Shown here piece after piece: positions 19,946-31,256 of a stretch of 64,000 nucleotides of DNA; within the stretch, counting starts at the first letter, position 1; each line of letters starts with the position of its first letter. Position numbers and translations under genes: made by a program. Origin of the DNA: Epithemia pelagica (taxonomy: Eukaryota > Bacillariophyta > Bacillariophyceae > Surirellales > Surirellaceae); the NCBI GenBank assembly GCA_946965045.2, contig OX337230.1, positions 930,001-994,000 of the forward strand. Direction: 5' to 3'. The notes below the pieces were generated by a model. That model saw nothing but the letters and a program-made list of their open reading frames with translations, was not told the origin of the DNA and did no database searches.

Positions 19946-21508
19946 ATGACACCGCATCAGCTTGCTAGCATCGACTCTCAGAGCAACGCCAGTACAAGTG
20001 ATGACTCAAGCAAATATTATGATGATCACGGATCATCTGCCGCTGGATCAATACCAGAAATAGAAACATCAACTCGAGAAAGTCCATGGGTTTTTGGCGG
20101 TAGGTCTATTTGCCTTCGATTTGCCTGCACCGCACCGTCACCTGCTCCAGTCGGTGGCATGGCCAGCCTTGCTCGCTCGCACAATCAGTTTCCTCACATC
20201 TCAGTTTCCTCAGTTTCCTCACACAACATCTCACTCACAAGAAGGAAAAGACGAAGCAGAGCATCCCCAGATCAAACGCACTCTACTTCTGCTTGCACCC
20301 AGCCTCCGATAATCATGGATTCTCCTGGTTCCAGCAAAAAGAGACAACGGGAATCCCCAACAGGGACCATTGCACGAGAGACAGGTACAGAAGAACATGA
20401 GTCCCAGCTCCCGCAACAGACCGCTCCGTTAAGTCAAAAGCTGGATCTATTGATTCAGAAAGTTGATAGATTGACTACATCAACGAACGATCAAGTTGCT
20501 GAATTGCATAAAGTGACTACATCGACGAACAATCAAGTTGCTGAAACGAACAATGAAGTTGCTCGATTGCGTGAATCAACGAACCATGGATTGCGTGAAG
20601 TGACTGCCAAGCTTGATTTGCTGGTTGAATGCAACCCATCGGCATTGGTTCGAGAAATCAATCCCGCCATTGTGGCGTCACGTGATCAAGTTGCAAATGC
20701 CAGCCGGGACGGTTCCATAACCACGTGGACCGTCACGCAGAGAACGGATTCGGAGACGTTCCTCGCGCTCACTGCGAAGCACTGTGGATTGTTCAAGAGA
20801 ACAGTTCGCCCAGAAAATGACATTTCATTTGTGGAAATCCCACAGCTTATCATCGATGCTGGTATTTTACGCATTGGGTACGTTGGGGAACCATCGTCAA
20901 ATCATAACAAGGACGATTTTCTTTGTGTAGAAGTCAATTCGCGTCCCCGGGTCGACGGGCAAATCTTGACTTACGAGCCTGCGCCAAACGAGCTTATTTC
21001 GAGCCGCTTTGTTGGTGGGCAAGGAGTTGCCTGCTCTGTGCGAGGGGAAAATGCTTCAAGAAGGGATGGTGATTGCTTCTATTTTGTGGAGCACGCAAGT
21101 GAGGATGGAACGTCGGGAACACTGATGTTCAATGAACACAAAAAAATGTTGGGGGTATTCGTCAGCTCAGTCTCCCGTTCTGGATTGCTCGACCGTGGTA
21201 TCATTGCACCACTACCTGACATCACAAATATTCAGTGGGTATCACAATCCGACGTACTGTTTGAGCGGGTCGAGCTGTCCTCTCGACTGCGCCCTACACG
21301 ACGAGTCAAGCAGTATACTGTGCAGACAAGGACGACCGAAAGTGGTCATCGCTACCAGGAACTCAGCCGAAATGAAAAATTCTTCACTGGTGTATTTGTC
21401 AATCAATACTTCGCCTACGCCGGTGGTCGCGGTCACAGACGACCAACAAGTCACCTAAATGGTTCCTCGAATGGACGGCGCACAACTCGACGGTTGTGCT
21501 TTTTCTGA
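19946..21508 (+). CDS. coiled-coil protein with trypsin-like serine protease-like domain
   Basis: A 520-residue ORF starts at ATG 19946. Residues 1-150 are Ser-rich and include a basic cluster (GSSKKRQRE) that could be a nuclear signal. Residues ~160-240 form a coiled coil with repeats TSTNDQVAELHK, TSTNNQVAETNN and ARLRESTNHGL. Residues ~255-420 resemble a chymotrypsin fold: TAKHC with H279, ENDISFVEI with D292, and DGTSGTLMF with S390. The His-Asp spacing (13 residues) is much shorter than in classical trypsins, so the triad is a proposal. No secretion signal is seen, so the protein is probably intracellular. An alternative start at 20314 (MDSPGSS) or an intron in 20099-20310 would remove part of the Ser-rich region. 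Related proteins are unknown to me. Confidence 0.72.
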   Translation: MTPHQLASIDSQSNASTSDDSSKYYDDHGSSAAGSIPEIETSTRESPWVFGGRSICLRFACTAPSPAPVGGMASLARSHNQFPHISVSSVSSHNISLTRRKRRSRASPDQTHSTSACTQPPIIMDSPGSSKKRQRESPTGTIARETGTEEHESQLPQQTAPLSQKLDLLIQKVDRLTTSTNDQVAELHKVTTSTNNQVAETNNEVARLRESTNHGLREVTAKLDLLVECNPSALVREINPAIVASRDQVANASRDGSITTWTVTQRTDSETFLALTAKHCGLFKRTVRPENDISFVEIPQLIIDAGILRIGYVGEPSSNHNKDDFLCVEVNSRPRVDGQILTYEPAPNELISSRFVGGQGVACSVRGENASRRDGDCFYFVEHASEDGTSGTLMFNEHKKMLGVFVSSVSRSGLLDRGIIAPLPDITNIQWVSQSDVLFERVELSSRLRPTRRVKQYTVQTRTTESGHRYQELSRNEKFFTGVFVNQYFAYAGGRGHRRPTSHLNGSSNGRRTTRRLCFF

Positions 21509-22451
21509 AGAAACACAGGTATTGATGTTTCTGTATTTGGAAACAAGGAAGAAACAACACCATATGTAGTCAGTAATATGGTTTCTACTTTAGCGTCCAT
21601 ATTCTTTGTTTGATCTCTGTCGTTGATACTACTCATATAGACCAGAATCAATCCATACATCCCCATCATGCCCACAACAAAGGGTGGCAATTGCCGCTCA
21701 CTGTCCAATCCACAAAAGTAATCAAACAGAATGCAGTTGCCGATCCACAAAAAAGTAATCAAACAGAATGATACACAACTGTACTTGGTTTGTGCGATGC
21801 AACCAGCTTGCTTCGGTTTCTTGCCATGTTTCCGTACCGAACAGCACACAATGTGTGGTCCCGCCAAGCAATGGGCGAAGATGTTGTAACTTTGGCGCTA
21901 TACTGGTTTGCCCAAGTATTTCTTTTGTGTGTGCGGGTGGCGGTGGTGCATGTCGTGGTGAATCATTCTTCATTTGTCGTGGAAACCAACTTGGAAAATC
22001 CAATGGCATCAGAAGGCACAAAATCAGGTTGAAAAGAACGAGAAAACATCTGATCGAGCACGGACATCAGGCTGCAGGAGTAAAACACGAAGTAGGCTTC
22101 ACTTGTGTGCTGGGAATCCCTTGAAGCCATTTGCTTAATTGTGTCCATGAACTTTCTGAATTTTATGATCGAAGCTTCGACCAATGCTCGGTGATTGTAC
22201 TGATCATTGTCTGGAGGTTCATAATTTGTTAGAGATACGATCGCTTACGAAATGAAGTCTTTGCCTACCCATATGGAGCTTTTCTATGTGGAAACGGTAT
22301 GACAGAACCGGAAAAGCAGTTTTTTCCTCAAGAACAAAGACAATGTTTAACTTCTGTCATGGCTCCGCAGCTTCGACCTCGACACCAAACGGTTCCAACC
22401 AAGAGATTATTGGTTTTGCCTTGAATGTATTCCGACACAAAAGATTCCGAA
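21509..22451. other. intergenic with repeats
   Basis: No convincing gene. A minus-strand ORF of 138 codons (21451-21867) has a hydrophobic patch but is partly built from a duplicated 26-28 bp unit. The right part is copy B of the segmental duplication that also occurs at 17873-18380. Confidence 0.45.
21708..21770. repeat. imperfect 35 bp tandem repeat
   Basis: The unit atccacaaaagtaatc...cagaatg occurs at 21708-21733 and, with two extra A, at 21743-21770. Confidence 0.85.
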
Positions 22452-22830
22452 TTACCGGTTTGGAAAGGTTGCATTCCCTCCCACAGTTGCTTGTTTCCGG
22501 AGCCATTTTGTTTTGTTGCTTTTCTCGACCCAAGTAGTGGCCTTGGATGACCTGGAATGACACGGCGTCATTTGGTCTCTCCAACCGGCGTGTATGTTGG
22601 CCAGACGTGACAGGGCACGATAGGCCTCTCGAACACCCTCCAAACTCATGGTCACATGTTCCAGTGTGTCCCAATCCACCAACCGTTGTTGCCTTTCGTG
22701 GCAGTCCCGAAGCATTGTTTGGATCTCTCGATGCAAGGCCGCCACGTGCATGCGACAATGCGATTTGACCTGCAGGAGTTCCTTGGTTTCGGTGGGTCTC
22801 TTGTTCTTCTTGTGGTTGATGCGGTCGACT
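22198..22830. repeat. dispersed duplication, copy B
   Basis: Partner of 17873-18380. Copy B overlaps the C-terminal coding region and 3' flank of Kelch copy 3, which suggests that this was the donor and that the copy at 18 kb carried only the gene's tail and downstream DNA. Confidence 0.8.
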
Positions 22831-25003
22831 CTTGTCGGAGAAGAACTCAAGAAAATGTGTTCGTCAATCAACGTCTGTGTATGTTTCCCCGTGTACCGAT
22901 AGAGTTGCAGCGAGGACGTGGATCCAACTTGTCGGGATCGGAGACGAATGAACAAGAGAGACGAAACCAAGGCGGGTGCCAAGGTTTGAATCACCAAGGC
23001 GGGTGCCAAGGTTTGAATCCACGAGGACCAATCGCTGCGTTTCGTCTCTTCCAGGACAATGGAAGGTGCGACGGGAGACAGATCGTAGGGGCACAAAAAG
23101 TGAAGCTCCCAGGTGGTTTCTCGAGGTGTCGTCGCCAAGAATGCCGAGAACAGAAATTGGGAAACGGAGGAGGAGGGGGCGTTGGGTCGTGTTCGTGTCA
23201 CCACAAACAATCGTGGAAAACTCCAATCCAGTTCCGGTCGGTACTCCACAGCAAGACGATGCATCGGTACGTTTCTTGGTGGTGACGGTGGTCGTGATGA
23301 TGGAATGCTGGTGACTGGTTGGCTGTCAGTGGATTTGTCAGGTGCCGCAATTGGGGAGGAGGATTGTTCCTGCGGGTGGTTGCTCCGAATGGTTGGATTT
23401 GAGCGGCGGACCAAAACGTCAGTGGTGGTAAAGAGCGCATAGACAAGGTTGTAACAACGCGATTGTCTCTGTACGGTATACTTGGAGGTCTTTTGTTGCT
23501 TGGTAAAGATGGACGTCTCACCACAACCACCACTCGTGGGGAAAAAGTATCCTTCACCTTGGAGTTCCGCCAGGGTACATTCCAAGCTATACCGTTGATG
23601 TTGCTGTCGGACCGTGCCCAGTCGAGTCACGAGTTCGGAAAGACTCAAGGAGGCAATGGGCAAGGCTTCGACATGATTCAAGAGGGTCGCATAGTCGGCC
23701 GTTGTGGGTGCCATTCCTCCCACCACCAGGATGCGACGGTAAAAAGGGAGCGGTACCATGGAAAACAAGCAGCGTGGCATCCTTAAGGTCCAGGTCGGAT
23801 CCAAGCTGTACACCACGTTACGATCCAAATCGACAATTTCAATAGTCTGGACATAGTTGGCAGCATCGCTGTCGTCACCCAGTGCGGGTCCATAGTGTCG
23901 TCCTCCCACCACCACCAAGCACGATCCAACTTGGGCCAAATCATGTCCCCAACGACCCTGAGACAATTCCAGATTCGCATGCAGCGTCCACGACGGCGAC
24001 AGTTGCAATCCGGATGATTGGTTGTTGTTGCTGTCGTTGTCACAAATTCCTCCTTGGTCCAGAACTCAAGTGATTCAATCTTTCGGGAGCCATGGGTGGA
24101 ATACCCTCCCACGACCCAAATGCAATTGTCATAGACACTGGCCGCAAAGACGCATCGTGGAAGGTTCATGGAGGGGCCTCGAGTGACAGTTTCGGTCACC
24201 ACGTCGACAAGCTCCACGGTTGGAATGGCCAAGTCGTCCCTTCGGAGACCACCCAATACCACAATATAGCGGTCGTAGAGGGTCACGGCTTGAACTACTT
24301 TTTTGCAACTGGACAAACGACACGACAAGGTCGTCCAACCAGCTCTCGTTGTAGTTGTTTCATGTTGTGGTGTTGGTGTTCCTTTCGAGCCGTTCTTGTT
24401 CGTTGGGAGCAACTCAGCAACCGAGATTCGTTCGATAGTATCCCAGTAGTTGAGCGTTCCATCATTGTCACCACCTCCTCCAAGTGCATAGACCGCGTCT
24501 CGACAGACGACCGCCGCAACGCCGTCACGAGGGACCAAGAGAGGAGGTCCTTGCTGCCATTTCCAGGTCCGCAACTCTAGAATCCACACTTGATGACTGG
24601 CTTGACCCCGTGCCTGATTCCGGATGTCGTGTGGTGTTGCGACGGTCCCTCCCACTACCACCACAAAACTGTCGTGGGGCAAACAACAACAAGACGACTC
24701 GTTCGAGGCATCCTTTTCTGTCTCATTATGGGTCGTTGCTGTTGTGGTTCTTATTGTTCTTGTTCGATCAATTACTACCGAAGCATGAGCCCGTCGTCCA
24801 TTGCCACTCAAGGGGGGAGGAAAACTAGAATAGGAGGACACGGAAGATTGTCGGTAGGGTCCCACCTCCAACCCAGACCAAATGGTTTGACACAAGTGGT
24901 CCTTTGGCTGTTGTTGCTGTGTTGGACCATGAGTATACTTTGATGGCTCGTCATTGTGGGCGCCGCCGTTCCGTCTTGTTGCGGTGGACGACAGAGATGC
25001 CAT
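22452..25003 (-). CDS. Kelch-repeat protein, copy 3, with one frame break
   Basis: The start is ATG 25003 in good context (cagaccATGG). The first frame carries Kelch blades (FVVVVGGTV, VYALGGG, DTIERISVAEL, WTTLSCRLS, IVVLGGL, IWVVGGY) down to about 24040. The next blade (VGSCLVVVGGRH, ILVVGGMAP) is in the frame one base back and runs to 22452. The break lies between about 24065 and 24006, in a caa/aca-rich tract, and one missing base repairs it. The C-terminal domain has PRLFVVTRTRP, WSSWIQTLAPALV and SLLFIRLRSR. A 27 bp exact duplication (22966-22992 and 22993-23019) repeats IQTLAPALV in frame. The final ~100 residues are shared with the fragment at 18.1-18.4 kb. Whether this is a live gene depends on the frame break being real. 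Confidence 0.75.
22966..23019 (-). repeat. 27 bp exact in-frame tandem duplication
   Basis: Two identical adjacent 27-mers (22966-22992, 22993-23019) duplicate nine residues of the conserved C-terminal Kelch-family motif. Copies 1 and 2 have only one unit. Confidence 0.95.
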
Positions 25004-28000
25004 GGTCTGACGTGCCAACCATACGACTCGGCACTTTATGCGTACGGAAATTCTACAATCAAAGATCGCACCAGTCGCGCAGTGGATCCACGACTCAAAA
25101 CAGCAGGACTCAGGACTGTCTGTCGCATCGCATGTCCGTCGTCCGAAATTGAAGTGACAGTCTCCACGTGTAGACCTTCTCCTCGGATTGCTATCCTACC
25201 TATGTCGGCCGTGAAAGGTCCATCGATCTCCATCGAGTCCCTCACTCCTAGGTAACCTGTTACAAGTCCTTCCGTCTTCAGCACCCCTATCATGGCCAAT
25301 GGCCAGTGTCATGGATCCTTTCTTGTTTCGGAGCATCGTACCTGCTCTCACAATCAATAATAAACGATTTCCAACGACACGTTGGAGTGAGACGGACGAG
25401 GAGTGTTACCTACCGACTTAGATGGAGACTTCTGTTTCCTCAGACGGGATACGTACCAGGAGGGTTGACCGAACGCAGGCGTACTTGTCCTTCACTCTTT
25501 TGCATTGACTGGGCTTTCGTAGAGCAACGACCATGAATGCAACTCTCTATCTGCTCACAGAATTCCCATCGATAGTGCATCCTCTCTAGAGGGGTAGTTT
25601 GAATGACGATATGTTTCGTATTCTCTCTTGGATTGCCAGGTCCGTGCGTTTGACCTATACACCAAACAAGAAAAAGAAGACGGCTTCTTCTCGACTGTTT
25701 CGGTTTAATCAAGTGTTCGTCCACTGTTCCTGTTTAATCAAGTGTTCGTCCATGATCTTGGTGGTAACACTTTGACACAGTAGTTGGTGAAACTCACCAA
25801 CATTTCGTATTCTCATCAAGCTTGGAGGAGGCTTTATTCTTTACTCTCGATTCAACTGTACTATGCTTGGTGGAGCCTTTCTTTTAGTACAGAAATACAC
25901 GCAAGTCGAAAGTGTTTGGGCCATGGACCATGGACTTCACGGTTTGACATGATGTAGTACTCTCTTCCCGCCAGCGGCATTTGTGGGACAGTCCTGCCCT
26001 TCGTGCCAGCCCCTTGGTAACCGGAGAATGTAGTCTATTGCTGTGGTCCTTGCCGCGATGATCCATGTGGTGCAGTAGGTACCAATGGTTGTAGTCTACT
26101 AAATACAAGAGGCCTTCCGTATCCATCCCCCCTTGAATGGGACCGCCATTCATGTATGGCGAGTCCAATCACCAGCCATCAACAACATGAGTCATCGCTT
26201 GCAGCGAGTTAAAACGGCGTTCGGGATGAGAAAGTCTACGACTAGCCAGAGAAAGTATCATGCACAACCCACAGTGGCACGTTCTTCGATACCAGGATAG
26301 GATGATGATTCATGATTGATCCTTCTAGCTGTGGACATGGCCCTGTTCTTGTCCTTGAAACCGGTTTTGAAAATACTGGGATTGATCCTTGTCTTTCCTT
26401 TCTTTCTGCATCGCTGTCCCCATCTGTCTCATCCTTCATAAAATATTGTGAAGAGCTTCGCTTGGTTTCTCGGTTTCATGGATTTGTCATGCACTTTTCC
26501 ACAATGTCGCGGTGCGATTGAAAACTGCAAGAAACCTTGGATCAGAGGTTCGCGACACTGGTCGTCGTACAATGTACATTACAATAAGAAGTATAAGTAC
26601 AACATAATTCAGCAGCGACTGCATCTGAACTTTCGCTTCCGAGCGCGAGGCGGCATGATCCTATTCATCCACACAAACTATTCAACGTGAAAGTAACGTG
26701 CTTTCCTATTTCTGATTTCTGTATCTACCAAAGTCACAGAGAACAAAAAGAAGTAGCAAAAGAGTTGAAGCTAGAAGCTTATGAGTTATCTACAAACTGC
26801 GTGTGAAACCAGACTTGTTGCTCACGTTGGTAGATGAATCTTATGTAAATCATAAACGCAAAGAAATGGTTCAAGTTTTGTTGTTGTCGTAGAGCGTCTA
26901 GAGACATACAATGTTGATATGAAAGAGCTCCAGAGCATGATGATCCGATTTGTTCGCAAGCTCATTCGAGTCTTCGGTGCATGGAGGGGACAGAAAACCC
27001 AAAGCCACAAATCTGATACACACCTCAAGTAGTATTCATTACAATTACACAACAGTGACAGTGGATCCCTCTTGCTACTAAAGTTGGAAAGACAAAGCGC
27101 TTCGTGGTGTAATTCAAGAGGGCCATTAGGCCCAGGCAGACATGCTGAACTGCGGAGGACGGATACGTGGAGGAGGTCGCTCCATAGTTGCGATCTGGTC
27201 CATGAACAATACAAATGTACTATATCTTTCACGAATAGTACAACACATACAGATCTCACTGAGTCTTCGCGACCTCCGTGTCATTTCATGCAGTACAGAC
27301 ATTGAGCATCGGAACCTAATTGCATATCCAATGCGCACAGTCGGAGATAACGACGACAAACTGATTCTGCAGAGTCGAGAGAAAAAGGAAAACTCAGCTT
27401 GGCGATTTCCAAGCACAAACCATCTTTGTACAGACGCAGAAGTCTGATGGCACCAGTATCAATGTATGAAGAGCGTCGGAGTGAGTTGAAACGGTTATGG
27501 ATGCTCAATGACTCGAGACTTACCTTCTTTCTGATCTTTGGCCATGGCGGGATGGCAGTGAGTTGAGAATCGGTTATGAATATGATCGGTCGCGAATATT
27601 GTCCTTTCATCTTGAGAGGTCTTTGTTTTTATCCTGGGTTTTCACGGGTCGAAATTCCCGAAATTGGGTGCGCCTTGGCCTTGGCCCTTGACCCTTGACA
27701 GTTGTTGGTTTCAAAGGGTTTTCGTCGCGTTGTTTGGTTCATGCAATTTTCTCGACCTCCAAAACGGCGTGAGCGATTGAAAATTCCGATAGAGGGTTCT
27801 TATCCCCGCGACTGTCAAATAATAAATAATAATAGTAGTGCTACTCGTACTCGTACCTTTGTTGTATTCTTCGCCGCCCTACCATTACTCGTATTTTAAG
27901 TGTTACCAATGAAGTCTGAGTTAATGTACTTGAAGAAAAAAGTGGCAGAAAAGTGATGGGCAATTCTTGAACTATGGTAGTGGTAGGGAACATCATGCAT

Positions 28001-28299
28001 GAAGGTCACCTTTCCCCGACGGTCACTTAGTTTCGAATCACTCATACCTATAGGTACTCATTCTTCAGATAACACAGCGTCACGCCGAGGAGGATACAAA
28101 TACGAGTAGGAGTAATGAAAGATGGCAAGGACTTCGGAACATATTATTCGCTACCAATTCCGATTCATCAGTTCTGATCTCGCGAAACACTTTGGGTAGT
28201 GGTCTGACAATGAATTAACAATATTAATTAAATAACATTTTCTGATTACGAGGGCCTTTGGTTCCTTCCCAAGCTCCCACCTCCTTGCCCCGTTAGGCG
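25004..28299. other. 3.3 kb gene-poor region
   Basis: ORFs are short (at most ~145 codons), overlap on both strands and show no domains. A 29 bp tandem repeat sits at 25694-25752 (gtttaatcaagtgttcgtcc twice). Direction and composition change repeatedly, as in old degraded repeats. No tRNA-like B-box was found. This empty stretch adjoins the retroelement at 28.3 kb and may be older transposon debris. Confidence 0.5.
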
Positions 28300-28724
28300 A
28301 GGATATTCTCCTTTGGCAATTTTGTCAACGATTTGACCAAGAGAGTAAACTTAGAATGTAGACGAGGTTGAATTAATATAAGATTCCATCAATCCACAGA
28401 GATACTCTGCTTCATGTCGTGGGGGGAAGTGGGGTCACCCTCCTTCCACACGGAGGTCGCAGTCTTTATGTCCAAAGAAAGCGGAGACCGCCTTCAAATG
28501 ATCCGATTCCAAGAACGTATACGGGATTCCCGTTGTTCCTCCCTTGATTCCCCCCTGGCCTGATCAGGTAGCACCATACAATCAGCCCATGGAGGGAAGG
28601 AGGCGGTCAACTCACATAGAACTAGAAACCAGAGTCACTGAAGCAGGAGTTTGAGCCTTGCCCTGTCGGCATCAAAGTATCCTGTTGGTCTCTGTACCCC
28701 CCACTAAGAATCTCGCTCGTTCTT

Positions 28725-30323
28725 TCACATCTTCTGAGTGTAGCGTAGGAAAGGGGCGAGCAGCAACGTTGGGTCCTTGTATGTCTGGTCCATCGTTCCT
28801 CCCTCTTTCCTGGTGCCTGACGATTCTTTGACCCGCCAACGATTCACTATTTCTGTGTCCGGAATAGATACATTCATTTCCTTGGCTCGGGTATTGGAAC
28901 CTCTTCGGAAGGACCTGAAGTTCGCGTACTTGTTGACAATGTCTTCCTCGTCCCCTATTGCATGCGATGGAAAGAGGAGGGGGCTTTGGTTCCACACTCT
29001 CACAAGATGATGATGGAAGATTTCATCTAGTTCTCGTGACGAAATCTTGTTTCCATCTCGATGAACCATTAATGGACCTTTGTGTTTCCCGCTGTCTTGA
29101 GCTAAGGCAACAGCTCGTCGTATCCATTTTCGAACTGGAAGCCCGCTTCCCGTAACATCGCAGCAAGGTAGCAAGTGGGATCGTTCAGCATAATCCCCTT
29201 TGAACTGGCCCCACAAAGCTATCACCACACAGCTTGCCCGATGCCTCAGTGAGTCGCCGTGTTTCAGCAGGCCCCCGAGGTCCAATAGAAATCCTTCAGG
29301 TCCCCGTAAGGATAGGGCGAAAGCCACCACGAAGAAAGTGGCTGCCATGACTTGGGTATATTGCCACTCCAAAGACTGAGTTTCCACAATGGATTCTTCA
29401 ATTGATCGTAGGACGGCTATCAATAGATCGGGAGTGATTGCCTGGTCAGGCCTCCAATCCTGGCCCATTCGTCTTTTCAGGCCTTCTGCAAACCTCGAAA
29501 ACCATAGAGATCCGCTCTCGTCACATCCAATCCTGTTGGCGGTTTTCCCATTATTGTCGACAAGAACCAGTTATGCAGATCCTGCCAATGTAGAGGGAGT
29601 TGTCCTTACAAAATTGGAGTAAGCAGCCCGCATGCGTCTGACAGAGTCAAATTGTTTGTGGCTCTTGTGATATTTGCCTGGATCCCGAGAATCATCCAGC
29701 ATCAAAAAGGCGATGTGATATCCGCAGTGGTCATGGGCGGGAAAAGGACTTTGTCGGACGAATGGTCCATCCGGAATTCCCACCTTGGCAGACCTTTCCA
29801 TCATCCTTTTTACCAAGTTGTTGTTTTGTTTTACCGTACTAGGAGCTCTGCTCCAGAAGGCGTCCAAGTTCATTCTGCGTATACAGAGCATCAAATAGTT
29901 GTCTTTCACATTCGCGTCGTCAGGATTCTGTCCTCGAAGCTTCCGAAAAATGCAATAGTCACACTCAAATGGAGTAATTAGGTGGTCCCCTTTTCTTGCT
30001 CGCATGAAATCGTCGGCTCTGTCTCTTGACTGTTGTTTCCAGCTCTCGGCAACTAAACGGTCCTCATCATCCTGTCCATACCTCGAATTCTGACTGGCGA
30101 CATAAAATCCATCATCTTCTTTCAAAAAATAACACTCTGGACACCATGCTTTCTGACATGGTGGCCAGCTTCCAACACTGAATACAAAGTTTCCGCAAAA
30201 GATCCTGTCCACCCACTTCGTCGTTTTTCCACACTGGTCGCAATTTCCTTTCCATTGCGAACATTTTAGGGGTTCCCCTGAGTTGCCAGGGTTTCGATCT
30301 GAGAAACGGAAAAGCAAAACCAA
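28725..30323 (-). pseudogene. Cys-rich and tyrosine-recombinase region of the DIRS element
   Basis: The first part carries paired cysteines (CSQWKGNCDQCG, CQKAWCPECYF, FECDYCIF) that probably bind zinc. A TAA at 29571-29573 interrupts it, and the frame then continues unchanged into SLWFSRFAEGLKRRMGQDWRP and the recombinase. Candidate catalytic positions are the first Arg in ALSLRGPEG, the second Arg in RSFRRGSNT and a Tyr near the end (FLRYTQ or QTYKDP). The assignment rests on motif order and the DIRS context. Confidence 0.75.
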
Positions 30324-31251
30324 CGATTAGAGGTTCATAGTTCTCACGTGGCCAAAACGACGTTCCCGCGGGTATTTCAATCACGAGGTCACAGGCCTTG
30401 TGAATCAATCGGTACCATCGCGGCGTCATCAAACGATGACACAATAATATGTGAGTTGACTTTTGTCGCTTGTATCTAACTTTCCGAAGCTCCTCTAAGG
30501 CGGCATCCGCTGCGCCTGCTGGAGGGCTCCAAACAAAGTGTCCTGGCCTCAAGATCGGCAGGGACAGTTTGTTGTATTCTGAGGGCATAGACCAGCCCCG
30601 AATATCATGTGCCGTGGTGTACCAGTCCATGGGGGTGAGCCATTCCGTCTTCGGCCCCAGCCAGGACTTAACCCATCCTATAAGGGAATCCGACATTTGA
30701 ATGGGAGTTTTGTACAAGGGGATAAATGACAACATGGGTTGGCCTGCCATGACTCCCTCATTTAGCTGCCCTCTTGAGATGCCGTCCACGCCCCAAGCGA
30801 TCATCCTTTTTCCGGATACGTGGGAGATGTGGAGTCTTAAAGCATAAGACATCTCCAGCCTTCTTAACCGAATCACCAGTTCTAGGAGTTTCGGGCTTGA
30901 CGATGACCCTTTATAGAAGCAACGTTCTACCGTCGAGTTGTCTGTAAAGAAGAAAACTTCGGAAGACTTGAGAGTCCCTTTCCTGGCCTCTTCTTCCAAT
31001 GCTTCCACACAATTGGTGAATTCTCGCCAATTCGAGGATTCACCAACCACAACGTCTGCATCCCAGACACCAATCCTGTACGACAGGCCCTTTTGAGGCA
31101 ACTGGATCGCTGACCCAAACCCCGCTCCGGATGCATCTCCCGAGCCATATAAAGCGATGAATATCGTTTCGCATCGCACCTTGATGTTGGGAGGGGAATC
31201 AGAGTCAAACAAAGCCATTAAGGCTGCTACATCGGACTTGAGTCTCGGCAC
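30112..31251 (-). pseudogene. RNase H region of the DIRS element
   Basis: After a one-base break in an AAA run near 31260 the sequence reads RGVPRLKSDVAALM and enters an RNase H fold. The acidic residues are visible in GSGDASGAGFGSA, WREFTNCVEALEE, FFTDNSTVERC and GVDGISRGQL. The last ~70 codons (from about 30325 down) are in a shadow frame, because the true frame changes there. Confidence 0.78.
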
Positions 31252-31256
31252 ACCTC

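Noticed and set aside
26822-27610. Minus-strand ORFs of 96-145 codons in the gene-poor region
   Set aside because: Mutually overlapping, no recognisable domain or intron pattern.
25004-28299. tRNA or other small RNA genes
   Set aside because: No paired A-box and B-box or cloverleaf could be found by eye.
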